Below are positions 1-9,562 of a stretch of DNA of 64,000 bases, piece by piece. This stretch comes from JABAAE01 sp905480545 (GTDB lineage: Bacteria > Planctomycetota > Planctomycetia > Pirellulales > Pirellulaceae). The number at the start of each line of letters is the position of its first letter. Position 1 is the stretch's first letter. The stretch lies in contig CALSOR010000004.1 in the NCBI GenBank assembly GCA_943788025.1, positions 372,001-436,000 on the forward strand. Reading direction: 5' to 3'. The translations under genes and the position numbers were made by a program. The notes under the pieces were generated by a model. The model made no database searches and had not been told where the DNA came from. It saw only the letters and a program-made list of their open reading frames with translations.

Positions 1-1
1 T

Positions 2-3000
2 GAAGGCTCAATCTGCCTTTTTCTTGCAGTGTTTCTCGGCACGATCGCCGTGGGACAAAGCCCAAAAACAGCGCCGTCGCTGCCGGTCGAGTATGTCAAC
101 AAAATGTCGTGGCGCAATATTGGTCCGGCAAATATGAGCGGTCGTATTCCAGCCATCGCCGTTTACGAAAAAGATCCATCCATTTGGTGGGCGGCCAGTG
201 CGTCTGGCGGACTTTTAAAAACAGTCAACAACGGCGTTACGTTTGAATTTCAATTTGACAAAGAGGCTGTTGTTTCCGTCGGTGACGTCCAGGTAGCCCA
301 ATCGGATCCCAATATCGTTTGGGTTGGTTCAGGCGAGGCCAACCCACGGAACAGTGTTTCATGGGGCGACGGTGTCTACAAGTCAATCGATGGTGGAAAG
401 ACATGGAAGAACATGGGCTTGAAAAAGATTTTCCAAACAGGACGAATCGCCATTCATCCGACGGACCCCAACATTGTTTACGTGGGTGCATTGGGCCGAT
501 TGTGGGGCCCCAGTGAAGACCGTGGGCTTTACAAAACCACCGATGCGGGCAAAACCTGGGAAAAGGTCCTGTTCATTGATGACAAGACTGGCGTAATCGA
601 CGTTCAAATGGATCAATCGAATCCAGACCGGCTTTACGTAGCGGCATACGAACGAAAACGAGACGGTTTCGATGGCAATGATCCAGAAGTCAAATACGGT
701 GAAGGAGCGGGAATCTATCGAACCGACGACGGTGGAAAAAGCTTTAAGAAGCTTGAGAGCGGTTTACCGTCGTGCAAAAAGGGTCGAATCGGCCTGTCGA
801 TTTACCGTAAAGATTCAAGCCACGTTTACGCAATTGTTGAATCGGAAAAAATTGGCAAAATGCCTGATGACCTCCCCTACGCAGGCCTGAGCGGAGCGTC
901 GGCGGATGAGGTCGGATCAAAGATTACAGCCGTCACCAAAGATGGACCATCTGAAAAAGCAGGATTGAAAGTTGGTGACCTTGTCATCTCCGCGAACGGA
1001 AGCATCGTTCACAAGTACGATGATCTATTAAAGTACATTCGTAACACAAAAGTTGGTGACGAATTAAAACTGACTTGTTCCCGAGACAAGAAAACGGTCG
1101 AAATCACGATCAAAATGGCGGAACGCCCAAAGCCTAAAGAGAACGCTGGCGGCGAAAGTGAAAACGCCAGGCGATCACCGGGACGTGGCGGACGCGGTCA
1201 ATCAACACGCAATGAATTCACCGGAACACTCGGTGGACAAGCAGCAAATCGCCAGGATTTCCAAGGTCCAAATGGCAAGGAGCACGGCGGTATCTATCGC
1301 TCAAAAGATTTCGGCGATACCTGGACTCGCATCAACAGCTTGAACCCCCGCCCCATGTATTACAGTCAGATTCGTGTCGATCCGTCGGACAACAATTACA
1401 TTTACGTTTGCGGAACTTCACTTTATAAATCAAAAGATGGTGGTGTGACGTTCACTGGCGATGGCGGATCTGACGGAATTCATGTCGACCATCATTCGCT
1501 TTGGCTCGATCCCAATGACGGACGGCATATGATTTTGGGCAATGATGGCGGAATCCATGTTACGTACGATCGCATGACCCATTGGGATCACCTTGCTCAT
1601 GTCGCAATCGGTCAGTTCTATCATGTGGGTATCAGCAGTGACTTGGATTACTTCGTTTATGGTGGTCTTCAAGATAACGGTAGTTGGGGAGGCCCAAGTC
1701 GTTCGCCAAACGGTGGTGCGATTAACTCCGATTGGTTCCGAGTCGGTGGCGGCGACGGATTCATCTGCCTGGTTGATCCGGAAGATCCAAATCAAATTTA
1801 CACTGAAAGCCAAAACGGCGCGATGGGCCGAATCAATTTGAAGACCGGGGCAAGAGGTTTTATTCGCCCCCGGGCGCCAAGTGGTGAACGTTATCGATTC
1901 AATTGGAAGACCCCGTTTATTCTTTCTCCCCACAATTCAAAAATTCACTACAGTGCCGGAAATTATGTTTTCCGATCCCCTTACAAGGGAGACAAGATCC
2001 AAAAAATTTCACCCGAAATCACCAACACCGACAAAGGTGCCGGAAGCGCGATTTCTGAATCGGCGGTTGAAGTGGGTGTGCTTTATGTCGGGACAACCGA
2101 TGGAGCACTGTGGGCCTCGCGTGATGGTGGAGTCAACTGGTTCAACCTCTTTACCGAACCGGAAAAAATGGCAAAGAAGAGTGACGGTGGAGCAACGGCA
2201 TCGACTGCCCCAACGGGTAATCGTGGCGCAGAAACCGGTGGCAGAGGTCCCGGTGCTCGTGGTGGTCAAGGCCGCGGCGGTCGAGGTGGCGCTGGTCGCT
2301 TCCGAGAAATGCTAATTGCTCGCGATGCTAATAAGGATGGCAAAATCACAAAGGACGAAGTTCCTGAGCAAATGCAGCGAATTTTTGATCGGCTTGATTC
2401 CAACAAGGATGACGTGATCGACGAAAAAGAAATGGCAGCCATGGGCGGCGGTCGGGGCGGAGCCGGTGCAGCTGCCTCTGATGAAGCTAAGGCTTCGGAT
2501 GAAAAAGCTGAACCGAAAAAAGATGCACCGAAACAAGAAAAGGGCGAGGAAAAGTCGGAAGATAAGAAATCGGACGCCCCCAAAACGCCTGAAAAGAAGT
2601 CCGATGATAAGGAAGACGCACCTGTCGATCCGGTTTCCGGTGAGTGGGTTGGCAAGTTTGTGAATTCTGACTTTCCAGGTGAATTCACTTTGAAGTTGAA
2701 ATATGTGGACAAAAAAATCACGGGGTCTTATGAGTCCGAACGTGCTGACGGTGAAATTACCGGAGGCAAATTAGAAGGCTCAAAAATCACGATCATGGGT
2801 GCGACGGGAGCAACGCTAAAGTTTCAAGCTGAAATTTCAGGCAACAAAATGAAAGGGAATCTGGATGTCAACGCTGGTCAGTTCACAGTTGACTTTGAAG
2901 CAACCAGAAAACCCACCGGTGACGCGAAAGCCTCCTCGGAAAAACCTGTTGTTGAAGGTAAGCCAATCAAGGACCTTGTCCCTGGGCCACGATGGGTCAG

Positions 3001-3937
3001 TTCGATTGAGGCATCCAAGTTCCAAGCAGGTCGCTGCTATATGACACTCGATGGACATCGTTCCAATGATGATGCTCCCTATGTTTTCAAAACCGAAAAC
3101 TACGGACAAACCTGGACTTCAATTCTCTCAAACATTCCCGCCACCGCTGGATCAGCTCGAGTGATTCGTGAAGACGTCATCAACCGAAATCTTCTTTTCC
3201 TTGGTTGTGAGTTTTCGTGCTGGGTTTCAATTGATGGTGGCCAAAGTTGGACAAAGCTAAACAGCAATCTTCCAACCGTTTCAGTTCATGAATTTGCAAT
3301 TCATCCGACTCGGGGCGAAGTCGTGGCGGCAACTCATGGTCGTAGCCTTTGGATTCTGGACGTCACCGGTTTGCGACAATTGTCAAAAGAGAGCTTGGCT
3401 GCTGATGCAACTCTCTACAAAACCGCAGACTCAATCAATTGGGCACAAGGCAAGTCCCGTGGTAGCAGCGGCACACGTCGCTTCGTCGGTGAAAACCCTT
3501 CGGCAGACATTGCGATTTACTATTCGCTTGGTAAGGATGCACGCTCCGTCAAACTTGCCATTACGAATTTGACTGGTGACACGGTTTACTCGGCGACTGG
3601 AATCTCTGGCTCTCGTCCTGAGGACAGCACCGAGACGGTAATCGAAGGGGGAACTCGTAAAGGACTTCATGTTTTCAACTGGAATCGTTCACAACAATCG
3701 ACGAACCAGCAACAAAGTAATCGTCGATTCCGTGGACGCCGTCGTGTTCCATCGGGCAACTATTTGTTGACGTTAACGGTCGATGGTAATACCTCCAAAC
3801 AAACCATTACGATCAAGGAGGATCCAAACGCTCCTTCATCGCAAACGACGGAGGAAGAACTGGAGTTTATGAAAGCCATCAGTGGCTTCGAAGACGAAGA
3901 GAGCCAAGAAGAAGCGAGTCAATCCATCTTTGATTGA
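2..3937 (+). CDS. Secreted BNR/sortilin-like beta-propeller protein with PDZ and EF-hand insertions (5' end outside window)
   Basis: Large exported protein built from Asp-box/BNR repeats (repeated S-x-D-G-G-x-T-W motifs such as SIDGGKTW, TTDAGKTW, SRDGGVNW), the fold of sortilin/VPS10 and sialidase-like propellers. Residue numbers count from the GTG at 29. Propeller blades occupy about 1-280 and 410-720. A PDZ domain at about 289-363 (DGPSEKAGLKVGDLVISANG) interrupts them. Two EF-hand loops lie at about 766-800 (DANKDGKITKDE, DSNKDDVIDEKE). A Lys/Asp/Glu-rich linker, a small beta-rich domain (870-960) and further BNR repeats follow. The frame is open to the left edge, and the residues before the GTG (ICLFLAVFLGTIAVG) form a signal-peptide core, so the real start is upstream of the window. 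The substrate is unknown; a role in extracellular protein or glycan binding is inference. Confidence 0.85.
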   Translation, partial: EGSICLFLAVFLGTIAVGQSPKTAPSLPVEYVNKMSWRNIGPANMSGRIPAIAVYEKDPSIWWAASASGGLLKTVNNGVTFEFQFDKEAVVSVGDVQVAQSDPNIVWVGSGEANPRNSVSWGDGVYKSIDGGKTWKNMGLKKIFQTGRIAIHPTDPNIVYVGALGRLWGPSEDRGLYKTTDAGKTWEKVLFIDDKTGVIDVQMDQSNPDRLYVAAYERKRDGFDGNDPEVKYGEGAGIYRTDDGGKSFKKLESGLPSCKKGRIGLSIYRKDSSHVYAIVESEKIGKMPDDLPYAGLSGASADEVGSKITAVTKDGPSEKAGLKVGDLVISANGSIVHKYDDLLKYIRNTKVGDELKLTCSRDKKTVEITIKMAERPKPKENAGGESENARRSPGRGGRGQSTRNEFTGTLGGQAANRQDFQGPNGKEHGGIYRSKDFGDTWTRINSLNPRPMYYSQIRVDPSDNNYIYVCGTSLYKSKDGGVTFTGDGGSDGIHVDHHSLWLDPNDGRHMILGNDGGIHVTYDRMTHWDHLAHVAIGQFYHVGISSDLDYFVYGGLQDNGSWGGPSRSPNGGAINSDWFRVGGGDGFICLVDPEDPNQIYTESQNGAMGRINLKTGARGFIRPRAPSGERYRFNWKTPFILSPHNSKIHYSAGNYVFRSPYKGDKIQKISPEITNTDKGAGSAISESAVEVGVLYVGTTDGALWASRDGGVNWFNLFTEPEKMAKKSDGGATASTAPTGNRGAETGGRGPGARGGQGRGGRGGAGRFREMLIARDANKDGKITKDEVPEQMQRIFDRLDSNKDDVIDEKEMAAMGGGRGGAGAAASDEAKASDEKAEPKKDAPKQEKGEEKSEDKKSDAPKTPEKKSDDKEDAPVDPVSGEWVGKFVNSDFPGEFTLKLKYVDKKITGSYESERADGEITGGKLEGSKITIMGATGATLKFQAEISGNKMKGNLDVNAGQFTVDFEATRKPTGDAKASSEKPVVEGKPIKDLVPGPRWVSSIEASKFQAGRCYMTLDGHRSNDDAPYVFKTENYGQTWTSILSNIPATAGSARVIREDVINRNLLFLGCEFSCWVSIDGGQSWTKLNSNLPTVSVHEFAIHPTRGEVVAATHGRSLWILDVTGLRQLSKESLAADATLYKTADSINWAQGKSRGSSGTRRFVGENPSADIAIYYSLGKDARSVKLAITNLTGDTVYSATGISGSRPEDSTETVIEGGTRKGLHVFNWNRSQQSTNQQQSNRRFRGRRRVPSGNYLLTLTVDGNTSKQTITIKEDPNAPSSQTTEEELEFMKAISGFEDEESQEEASQSIFD

Positions 3938-3966
3938 TTCGAACTTTGAAAATCAGTTTTTTTATC

Positions 3967-3992
3967 AAGGCCGCAGCGATGCGGCCTTTTTT
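3967..3992 (+). terminator. Rho-independent terminator
   Basis: Perfect 9-bp stem (AAGGCCGCA / TGCGGCCTT) with a GCGA tetraloop, followed by a run of T. It lies 30 bases after the stop of the propeller protein and ends that transcript. Confidence 0.9.
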
Positions 3993-4068
3993 CGTATCAG
4001 AATAGGAAAAAAATTTCGCATGTCCGTTTCGAGCCATGATCTGGCCTGCAACATTCATTTGCAACCTG

Positions 4069-4851
4069 CTATCGAAATTGACTTGCGGCGCCATGCGAAT
4101 GGTCATGCAAAACAGAATCTTGCTGGTTCGCTGAATATTCTTTCGCACGGTTCATGACTCCGTCAATCCAATCCTGCGCCGTTGCAGGGACTTTAACGGG
4201 TTCGAAACCCAATGATTCCATCATCGTTTCGTCGTACGCCACAATAAAAACAAGGGCTGCCAGCTGTGCGTATGTCGCGATATTCGCTGTCCAGTTACCA
4301 CTCCAAAATTTCATGGCAGTCCCCAGAGAATTCTTTATGCGAACCCGACGGCCATTAAAATCGATCGAATAAATCTCATCGAGAATCAGATGCGAACAAA
4401 AACCCAAAAAGACGGCGAAGGCTTTTAACAATCGCAGACGGACGTCGACGCATGAACAAATCAGAAACGTAAAAATCGCCGCCACCATCGCGGCAGGAAT
4501 ACTGTGCCACATACCTCGATGAACGGTGAAACGTTTGAAAATCCGCGACAACCCGAATCGAATACCGACATAAATCAGCATGCCAGAAATGACCATCTGC
4601 TCGACGCTTAATCCCATATGCTGAAATCGATCAACCAGCATCATTGGGATCGCTGCCGCACCAAAGGCGAACGTTTCGCGAATGGGTACACCGTTGTCAC
4701 TGTCGAGATCGGGCAGCATGCCGGATACGCTGCACAATCCGGCCGCGAGGATACATTGATCCAGCGGATATTCACTTCCGAAGTACGCCGCAGATCCGAG
4801 CGCCAAACCGCAAACCGTGCTCGTCGTAACATGTGTCTTGAAGTCTGCCAT
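4069..4851 (-). CDS. YdjM/DUF457-type metal-dependent membrane hydrolase
   Basis: Integral membrane protein of about 260 residues resembling the YdjM/LexA-regulated DUF457 family of putative metal-dependent hydrolases. The start was placed at MADFKTH, the usual beginning of the family, preceded by GGAAATTCG; a longer reading to 4962 adds 37 residues with no family character. Visible motifs are LPDLDSD near residue 45, HRGMWHS near 110 and HLILDEIYSIDF near 150, which supply the conserved His and Asp residues expected to bind metal. Several hydrophobic helices are present. The C-terminus is His-rich (HDHSHG). The natural substrate of the family is not known. It converges on the propeller gene. 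Confidence 0.8.
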   Translation of the reverse strand: MADFKTHVTTSTVCGLALGSAAYFGSEYPLDQCILAAGLCSVSGMLPDLDSDNGVPIRETFAFGAAAIPMMLVDRFQHMGLSVEQMVISGMLIYVGIRFGLSRIFKRFTVHRGMWHSIPAAMVAAIFTFLICSCVDVRLRLLKAFAVFLGFCSHLILDEIYSIDFNGRRVRIKNSLGTAMKFWSGNWTANIATYAQLAALVFIVAYDETMMESLGFEPVKVPATAQDWIDGVMNRAKEYSANQQDSVLHDHSHGAASQFR

Positions 4852-5292
4852 CGAATTTCCATTGCAACGCCCGAATCCAATAGGAAAATATTGAAAAAGA
4901 TTCGAGAATTTTCGCCAAAAATACTCAATTACGACGAATGCTCCAATATCAGCATGATCCACAAGGTTGTCGCTCAGGGCTCCAACCTTCGCGATTAAAG
5001 CTACAGATCACTTGGAGTCCGTGGGCGATAAGTGATAGCATTGCTATTTGCCATCACATCTGGAAATCGGCTGCCGGCAATACCAACGTACAATAAGGAC
5101 GGAGCATATTTCCTGTGGTCAAAACTAATGCAAATTCGCGGAACGAAAGCCTACATTCGTCGTTGGCTCGCAAACACGATTCGCTTTGGTCCATCGACAG
5201 GCAACTGACCTTTTCGGTCCTAATGTTCAATGCGTATACTCTGTAGCAAAAACACGGGATTTTAGACTCTCGAGAATTTACGGAAGCGCCGA
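4852..5292. other. Divergent intergenic region without a recognised gene
   Basis: About 440 bases between the divergent DUF457 and cvpA genes. Short open frames overlap the 5' end of the DUF457 gene but show no family or ribosome-site support. Promoters for both genes should lie here; no convincing -35/-10 pair with normal spacing was identified. Confidence 0.4.
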
Positions 5293-5922
5293 ATGCAAAC
5301 CTACGACATCATCATGCTGGCCATCTTGGGAATCAGCGTATTCCTCGGATTCTGGAAAGGATTCGCCTGGCAAATCGCGACCGTTGCGGCGTTTGTTGCT
5401 AGCTATTTTGTGTCCGCTCAATTCAGCGTTCAAATTGCCCAATATTTAGGGATCAATGAACTCATTGCGATGTTCGGTCTGTTTATTGGAACTTCACTTT
5501 TGATTTGGATCGGTTATGGATTCGTTCATAAACAGATCGAAAAAATGCACCTCAAGTCTTTCGACCGACAGATTGGTGCCCTGGTCGGCTTGGGCTCCGG
5601 AATTGTCATTTGCTTGATCGTAACCTTTTTTGCGGTGAAGCTACTTGGTGATTCGATGAGTCAAAAAATCGTGCAATCAAACTCGGGAAATTATATCACC
5701 AAGCTGATTGGAAAGATGGACGGAGTCCTTCCCGACCAACTCCAAGAGAAGGTTCAACCCTACGTCAATGAGCTGGATAAAAAACTAGAAAACGCCCGAA
5801 ACAACCCATCTCCGAACGGTGAGGACGAAAAAAGCCTCGGTGATGTCGTAAGGGAAAGTCTAACCGAGGATCAAAAACTGTTTCGGGATATCGAAGAGAT
5901 CCTGAAGCAGAACAACAACTGA
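5293..5922 (+). CDS. cvpA: CvpA family membrane protein
   Basis: A 209-residue protein with four hydrophobic segments in the first 125 residues (the first begins MQTYDIIMLAILGISVFLGF) followed by a soluble, charged C-terminal tail. This is the layout of the CvpA/colicin V production family, whose members are inner-membrane proteins linked to envelope homeostasis. The family hallmark G-x-x-x-G-F near the first helix (LGFWKGFAW) is present. The start ATG has GGAAG seven bases upstream. The C-terminal 60 residues are Asn/Glu/Lys-rich and probably flexible. Confidence 0.85.
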   Translation: MQTYDIIMLAILGISVFLGFWKGFAWQIATVAAFVASYFVSAQFSVQIAQYLGINELIAMFGLFIGTSLLIWIGYGFVHKQIEKMHLKSFDRQIGALVGLGSGIVICLIVTFFAVKLLGDSMSQKIVQSNSGNYITKLIGKMDGVLPDQLQEKVQPYVNELDKKLENARNNPSPNGEDEKSLGDVVRESLTEDQKLFRDIEEILKQNNN

Positions 5923-5950
5923 GTTGCATAAGACCGTACTGGCCGCCAAA

Positions 5951-5990
5951 CAGGGAAATGCGTTTGACAGGGAAATGCGTTTGACAGGGA
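5951..5990. repeat. Tandem 17-bp direct repeat
   Basis: The unit CAGGGAAATGCGTTTGA occurs twice back to back (5951-5967, 5968-5984), followed by a partial third copy (CAGGGA). It lies in the gap between cvpA and the alpha/beta hydrolase. No function is evident; it looks like a slippage duplication. Confidence 0.85.
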
Positions 5991-6073
5991 TACAGGCAGC
6001 GGGCAGTCGCCGGCGAACGATTGAGAACTTGACTGGTAATTACAGACCATCACGATCCATCAAAAGGAATTTG

Positions 6074-7049
6074 ATGTTACGCCACACTCATTTATTTGGA
6101 GGAAAGAGATTGCGAAGCATTCAAGCAACTTACATCCTTCTATTTTGCACAACCATACTCTCCTTTTCGTCTTCGCAAATCACATGCTCGCAGGAATGGG
6201 ATCATGAGATCATCAATGGCGTTGCCTTGGCAAAGTATGACTACGCAACGAATCGTGATGAGACCAACGTTCCGATCATTTATTTCCACGGAACCTCATC
6301 ATCAAAACTCGAACCGCTCGTTGTGCTGGAGCACATTAAGAAAAAGAAACGAACGCTGATCGCATTTGACCGGCCCGGCTATGGCGATTCGAAATTCGTT
6401 CATTTCCAATCCTTAAAAGACTACGATTGTTGGGCCCAAACGCACCTGATCCCTGCAATCGAAATCAGCCTTGGTTATACGCCGCAACAGTTTGATCTGG
6501 TCTCGGTGAGCGGCGGTGCTCAATACTCACTGCGGATGGCGCAAGTGGTTCCCAATCGAGTCCGGAAACTTTCATTGATTTCCGCCGGACTTTTTGGGCG
6601 GCCAGTTAGGGGTGAAGGATTGTATGAACGATCGCGCCGTTTCGCCGTCCGACGACCTGTACTTTCCGACGCCATCATTCATTTCGCGCGAAAAAAACCC
6701 AAAATTGACGCAAGCGATTGCCGCCAAAAAATTCTCGGAACCAGACAAGAGATTTTCCGAATCCCGCAAGAACCTTTGGGCACAAATTCTCCTTGATGCC
6801 ACGAAACAGGGGGCCATTGGACTTAGACAAGACGCTCGCATGCAACTTTTCGACACCAGCTATGCTACACCGCTGGCTGCATCCATCGTAACCGAATTCT
6901 GGAATGGAACGTGTGACAAGACCATCAGCACTAAATCTGCAATGTTGCTTTCGCAGAAGACAAACATCCCAGTCAACTTTGTAAAAAACGAAGGACATCT
7001 CAGTAGTATCCCGATCGGTTTCGAACAATCGGTTTTAAAAGATGAATAA
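6074..7049 (+). CDS. Secreted alpha/beta hydrolase, interrupted by a single-base frameshift
   Basis: Alpha/beta-hydrolase-fold enzyme with an N-terminal signal segment (ATYILLFCTTILSFSSSQ). The start ATG follows AGGA with a five-base spacer. The oxyanion-side motif YFHGTSSS, the strand/turn IAFDRPGYGDS and a nucleophile-elbow-like VSVSGGAQYS are in the first frame. The C-terminal part, ending in NEGHLSSI with the likely catalytic His, is in another frame. The switch maps to the seven-A run at 6691-6697: dropping one A fuses the frames as ...HFARKNPKLTQAIAAKK.... The enzyme would be about 325 residues. The substrate is unknown. The frameshift may be a sequencing error or a real lesion; without it the product loses the catalytic His. 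Confidence 0.7.
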
Positions 7050-7099
7050 TATGCTGCTCGTAAAATGACCTCACAGCTAAAGCCCAAATTTTACTCAGC

Positions 7100-7801
7100 A
7101 TGGAATTCTCAAACTTTAAGTACATTTCTTTCGACTGCTACGGCACGTTGATTAACTGGGAAGCCGGGATACGCGACGCAGTCAGCAAGCTTTTTACGCC
7201 CGAACACAAATTTGAAATGAAAGAGATTCTTGCTTCGTTCGCGAAATGGGAGTCGAAATTCGAAGAAGAATGTCGTGTCAGAGGTTTTCGCCCATACTAC
7301 GACATCTTGACGGATGTCCTGGTTGCCGTTTGCAATGACTTCGGGATCATCGCCCATGGGAAATCAAAATTTGCATTGGCAGATTCCGTTAAAACATGGC
7401 AACCCTACTCTGACTCGATTGACGCACTTCAAGAGTTATCAAAGCGCTTCAAACTTGTTATTCTTTCAAACATTGACGACGAAATTTTTGCCGAATCAAA
7501 TTTGCTTTTGCAGACGAAATTCCATTCTGTTTTTACCGCTCAACAGATCGGCAGCTATAAGCCCGATCGAAAGAACTTCGAGCACATGCTTGAGCAATTG
7601 GGTTGTGAGAAGAGCGAAATTCTTCACGTTGCTCAAAGCATCTATCATGATCATGTTCCAGCGAAAGCGATGGGATTGTCCACCCTCTGGGTCAACCGAA
7701 AAAGTATCTTTGGTGGATCTGGAGCAACCCCCTCGGCAAATGCATCACCGGATTTTGTCGTCGACGATATGAAAGAAGCGGCAGCCTTGATCATGAATTG
7801 A
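7100..7801 (+). CDS. HAD superfamily hydrolase, 2-haloacid dehalogenase-like
   Basis: A 233-residue HAD hydrolase. Motif I FDCYGTLINWE carries the nucleophile Asp near residue 10, motif II VILSNIDDE near 118, the Lys of motif III in SYKPDRKNFEHML near 153, and motif IV is replaced by LHVAQSIYHDH near 175. The DCYGTLI(N/D)WE signature and helical cap fit the type II haloacid dehalogenase-like branch. Many members act on phosphate esters, so dehalogenase activity cannot be assumed. It lies 50 bases after the broken hydrolase and converges with the MOSC gene. Confidence 0.85.
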   Translation: MEFSNFKYISFDCYGTLINWEAGIRDAVSKLFTPEHKFEMKEILASFAKWESKFEEECRVRGFRPYYDILTDVLVAVCNDFGIIAHGKSKFALADSVKTWQPYSDSIDALQELSKRFKLVILSNIDDEIFAESNLLLQTKFHSVFTAQQIGSYKPDRKNFEHMLEQLGCEKSEILHVAQSIYHDHVPAKAMGLSTLWVNRKSIFGGSGATPSANASPDFVVDDMKEAAALIMN

Positions 7802-7835
7802 GCGAGCCAATCTTCATTGTGCTGTTTTTCTCCTG

Positions 7836-8348
7836 TCAGCCCGATTGCTGATGCACCACTTCCAGTGTGTCCCCCGCTCGAAACGTTCCCGACTCAATCA
7901 CCGTAGCATTCAGGCCGCCATGTCCACGCATCGCGTTGTAACCGCCGGGGCCCAAGTTCTCTTCCATTCTCGAGCAGGGCGGACAAGGCCCAGTCCCCTC
8001 AAAAACCGCTGTGCCAATCATGAATCGTTGCGATTTGAGTGCAAGCAAGTTGATGCCGCTGACCACAATATTTCGACGAAGCAATGCGGGATCGATTGAG
8101 TCTTTGCGAAGAATCGCTTCGACAACGGCAATATGCTCCTGCTGAATCAATGTCACCATCCGTTTTGCACCAGGCCGTCCATTAAAGTGATCGCCGATCA
8201 ATCCTTTTTCGGAACATACTGTCACAAATTCAATTACCGATACAGCTTCGCGGCGGCCAGGTCGAACACCGATCCATTCCACTTTGCCTTTCATCGGGAA
8301 ATTGTGAAGCAGGTTATTGATCAAAGTTGCTTCTGTCGCGTCACTCAT
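7836..8348 (-). CDS. MOSC domain protein
   Basis: A 170-residue single-domain MOSC protein (molybdenum-cofactor sulfurase C-terminal fold), a family that carries sulfur on Cys for metal-sulfur chemistry and includes YiiM-like proteins. Visible features are GLIGDHFNGRPGAKRMVTLI near 50-70, RRNIVVSGINLLAL near 95 and a Cys pair in GTGPCPPCSRMEE near 125, followed by GGLNATVIESG. It starts 27 bases after the thiG stop on the same strand, so it is probably cotranscribed with thiS-thiG. The association with a sulfur-carrier pathway fits a sulfur-handling role (inference). Confidence 0.85.
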   Translation of the reverse strand: MSDATEATLINNLLHNFPMKGKVEWIGVRPGRREAVSVIEFVTVCSEKGLIGDHFNGRPGAKRMVTLIQQEHIAVVEAILRKDSIDPALLRRNIVVSGINLLALKSQRFMIGTAVFEGTGPCPPCSRMEENLGPGGYNAMRGHGGLNATVIESGTFRAGDTLEVVHQQSG

Positions 8349-8375
8349 TTTAAATTCACTTTCCGAACAATGATG

Positions 8376-9257
8376 CTACGGGTCGCCAACGATTTTTCCG
8401 CCATCTGACTCGTTGAAAAACGGTCGAGTCGCAATGACGCCATCCTCCGGGCTGCTTGCCGTTGCATAAAGCTGCTTAGGAATACGTCCAGCAAGATAAG
8501 AATATCGTCCAGCCTCAATCCCTGCCTTCATCGCCTTTGCCATAAGGACAGGATCTTTTGCGTGAGCCACAGCCGTATTTAATAGCACGGCATCTGCACC
8601 TAACTCCATTGCGACCGCGACATCACTGGCCGTTCCCACTCCAGCGTCAATGATAACAGGATAGGATGCATCGCCTTCCTTTAAATATTCGAGAATGATC
8701 CGAAGGTTGTTGGGATTCAGAATCCCCTGGCCAGAGCCAATTGGACTCCCTGCTGGCATCACGCTTGTTGCTCCGGCTTTTTTCAACCGAATTGCTGTAA
8801 TCGGATCGTCACTGGTGTAACACAAGACCTTAAACCCTTCGGCCACAAGGATCTCCGTCGCCTTGATGGTTTCGACGGGGTCTGGAAGCAACGTCTTGCT
8901 ATCACCCAACACCTCCAACTTGACCCAATTGGCTCCGGGGTTTTCCAACCCTCGCAGAATCTCGCGTCCCATTCGAGCACATCGTACTGCCGTCTGTGCG
9001 TCAAAGCACCCGGCAGTATTCGGCAACAAGACGTAACGATCCAAGTCGAGGAAATCCAAAATGTTACGGCCTTCACCATCATAAAGCCGCTCGCGACGGA
9101 CCGCGACGGTGACACATTGGGTGCCAGATACATCGAGCGACTGCTGCATGGTCTCGAATGATTCGTATCGCCCCGTTCCGAGGATCAAACGACTTGAAAG
9201 CTGGTGACCACCAACCTCAAAAACAGAATCTATGCTTGACTTTTCGATGGTGCTCAT
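8376..9257 (-). CDS. thiG: Thiazole synthase ThiG
   Basis: ThiG condenses 1-deoxy-D-xylulose 5-phosphate, dehydroglycine and ThiS-thiocarboxylate sulfur into the thiazole phosphate of thiamine, in the cytoplasm. The TIM-barrel signature is clear: SRLILGTGRYESFETM, LPNTAGCFDAQTAVRCARM, NWVKLEVLGDSKTLLPDP with the Schiff-base Lys, VMPAGSPIGSGQGILNP, PVIIDAGVGTASDVAVAMEL and GADAVLLNTAVAHAKDPVLM. At 293 residues it is longer than the usual 255-265, mainly through a short N-terminal extension and a C-terminal tail. It lies downstream of thiS. No TPP riboswitch was found upstream of the pair. Confidence 0.95.
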   Translation of the reverse strand: MSTIEKSSIDSVFEVGGHQLSSRLILGTGRYESFETMQQSLDVSGTQCVTVAVRRERLYDGEGRNILDFLDLDRYVLLPNTAGCFDAQTAVRCARMGREILRGLENPGANWVKLEVLGDSKTLLPDPVETIKATEILVAEGFKVLCYTSDDPITAIRLKKAGATSVMPAGSPIGSGQGILNPNNLRIILEYLKEGDASYPVIIDAGVGTASDVAVAMELGADAVLLNTAVAHAKDPVLMAKAMKAGIEAGRYSYLAGRIPKQLYATASSPEDGVIATRPFFNESDGGKIVGDP

Positions 9258-9337
9258 CGGCGTATTCTTTTCATCGATTTATTCTTTTCACGAACGGCTT
9301 ACGTTGTATTTACGTCTCGAGCTTCGAAATCGATTTT

Positions 9338-9562
9338 TCAACCACCGCCTGCTAGCGAAACGACCTCGACACAATCCCCGCTCGAAATCAGGAAAAACCT
9401 GAAATTTTCCCGCGGAACGAGGCTTCCATTTATTTCAACCGCAATTTGTTTCGGGTTCAGTTGTCGAATTTCGATCAAATCATCGACGGTCGCAGGCTCA
9501 GCGAGCGAATATGCCTCTCCGTTCAACTGAATTTCAATTTGTTTCGGTTTCATACGTCCCAT
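9338..9562 (-). CDS. thiS: Sulfur carrier protein ThiS
   Basis: Small ubiquitin-fold protein of 74 residues ending SLAGGG. The C-terminal Gly is adenylated and thiocarboxylated to donate sulfur to ThiG. IEIQLNGEAYSL, AVEINGSLVPRENF and DCVEVVSLAGGG are typical ThiS segments. The start was placed at MGRMKPKQ; the alternative ATG three codons later (9553) is equally possible and neither has an ideal ribosome site. The gap to thiG is 80 bases. The genes for the adenylating enzyme (ThiF) and thiO/thiH are not in this window. Confidence 0.9.
   Translation of the reverse strand: MGRMKPKQIEIQLNGEAYSLAEPATVDDLIEIRQLNPKQIAVEINGSLVPRENFRFFLISSGDCVEVVSLAGGG

Noticed and set aside
1430..1933. Minus-strand 167-codon frame inside the propeller gene
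   Set aside because: No family resemblance and wholly antisense to a well supported gene.
6691..6697. Programmed -1 ribosomal frameshift at the A-rich site
   Set aside because: The two frames need a +1 (or -2) change, and no downstream stem or pseudoknot was evident.
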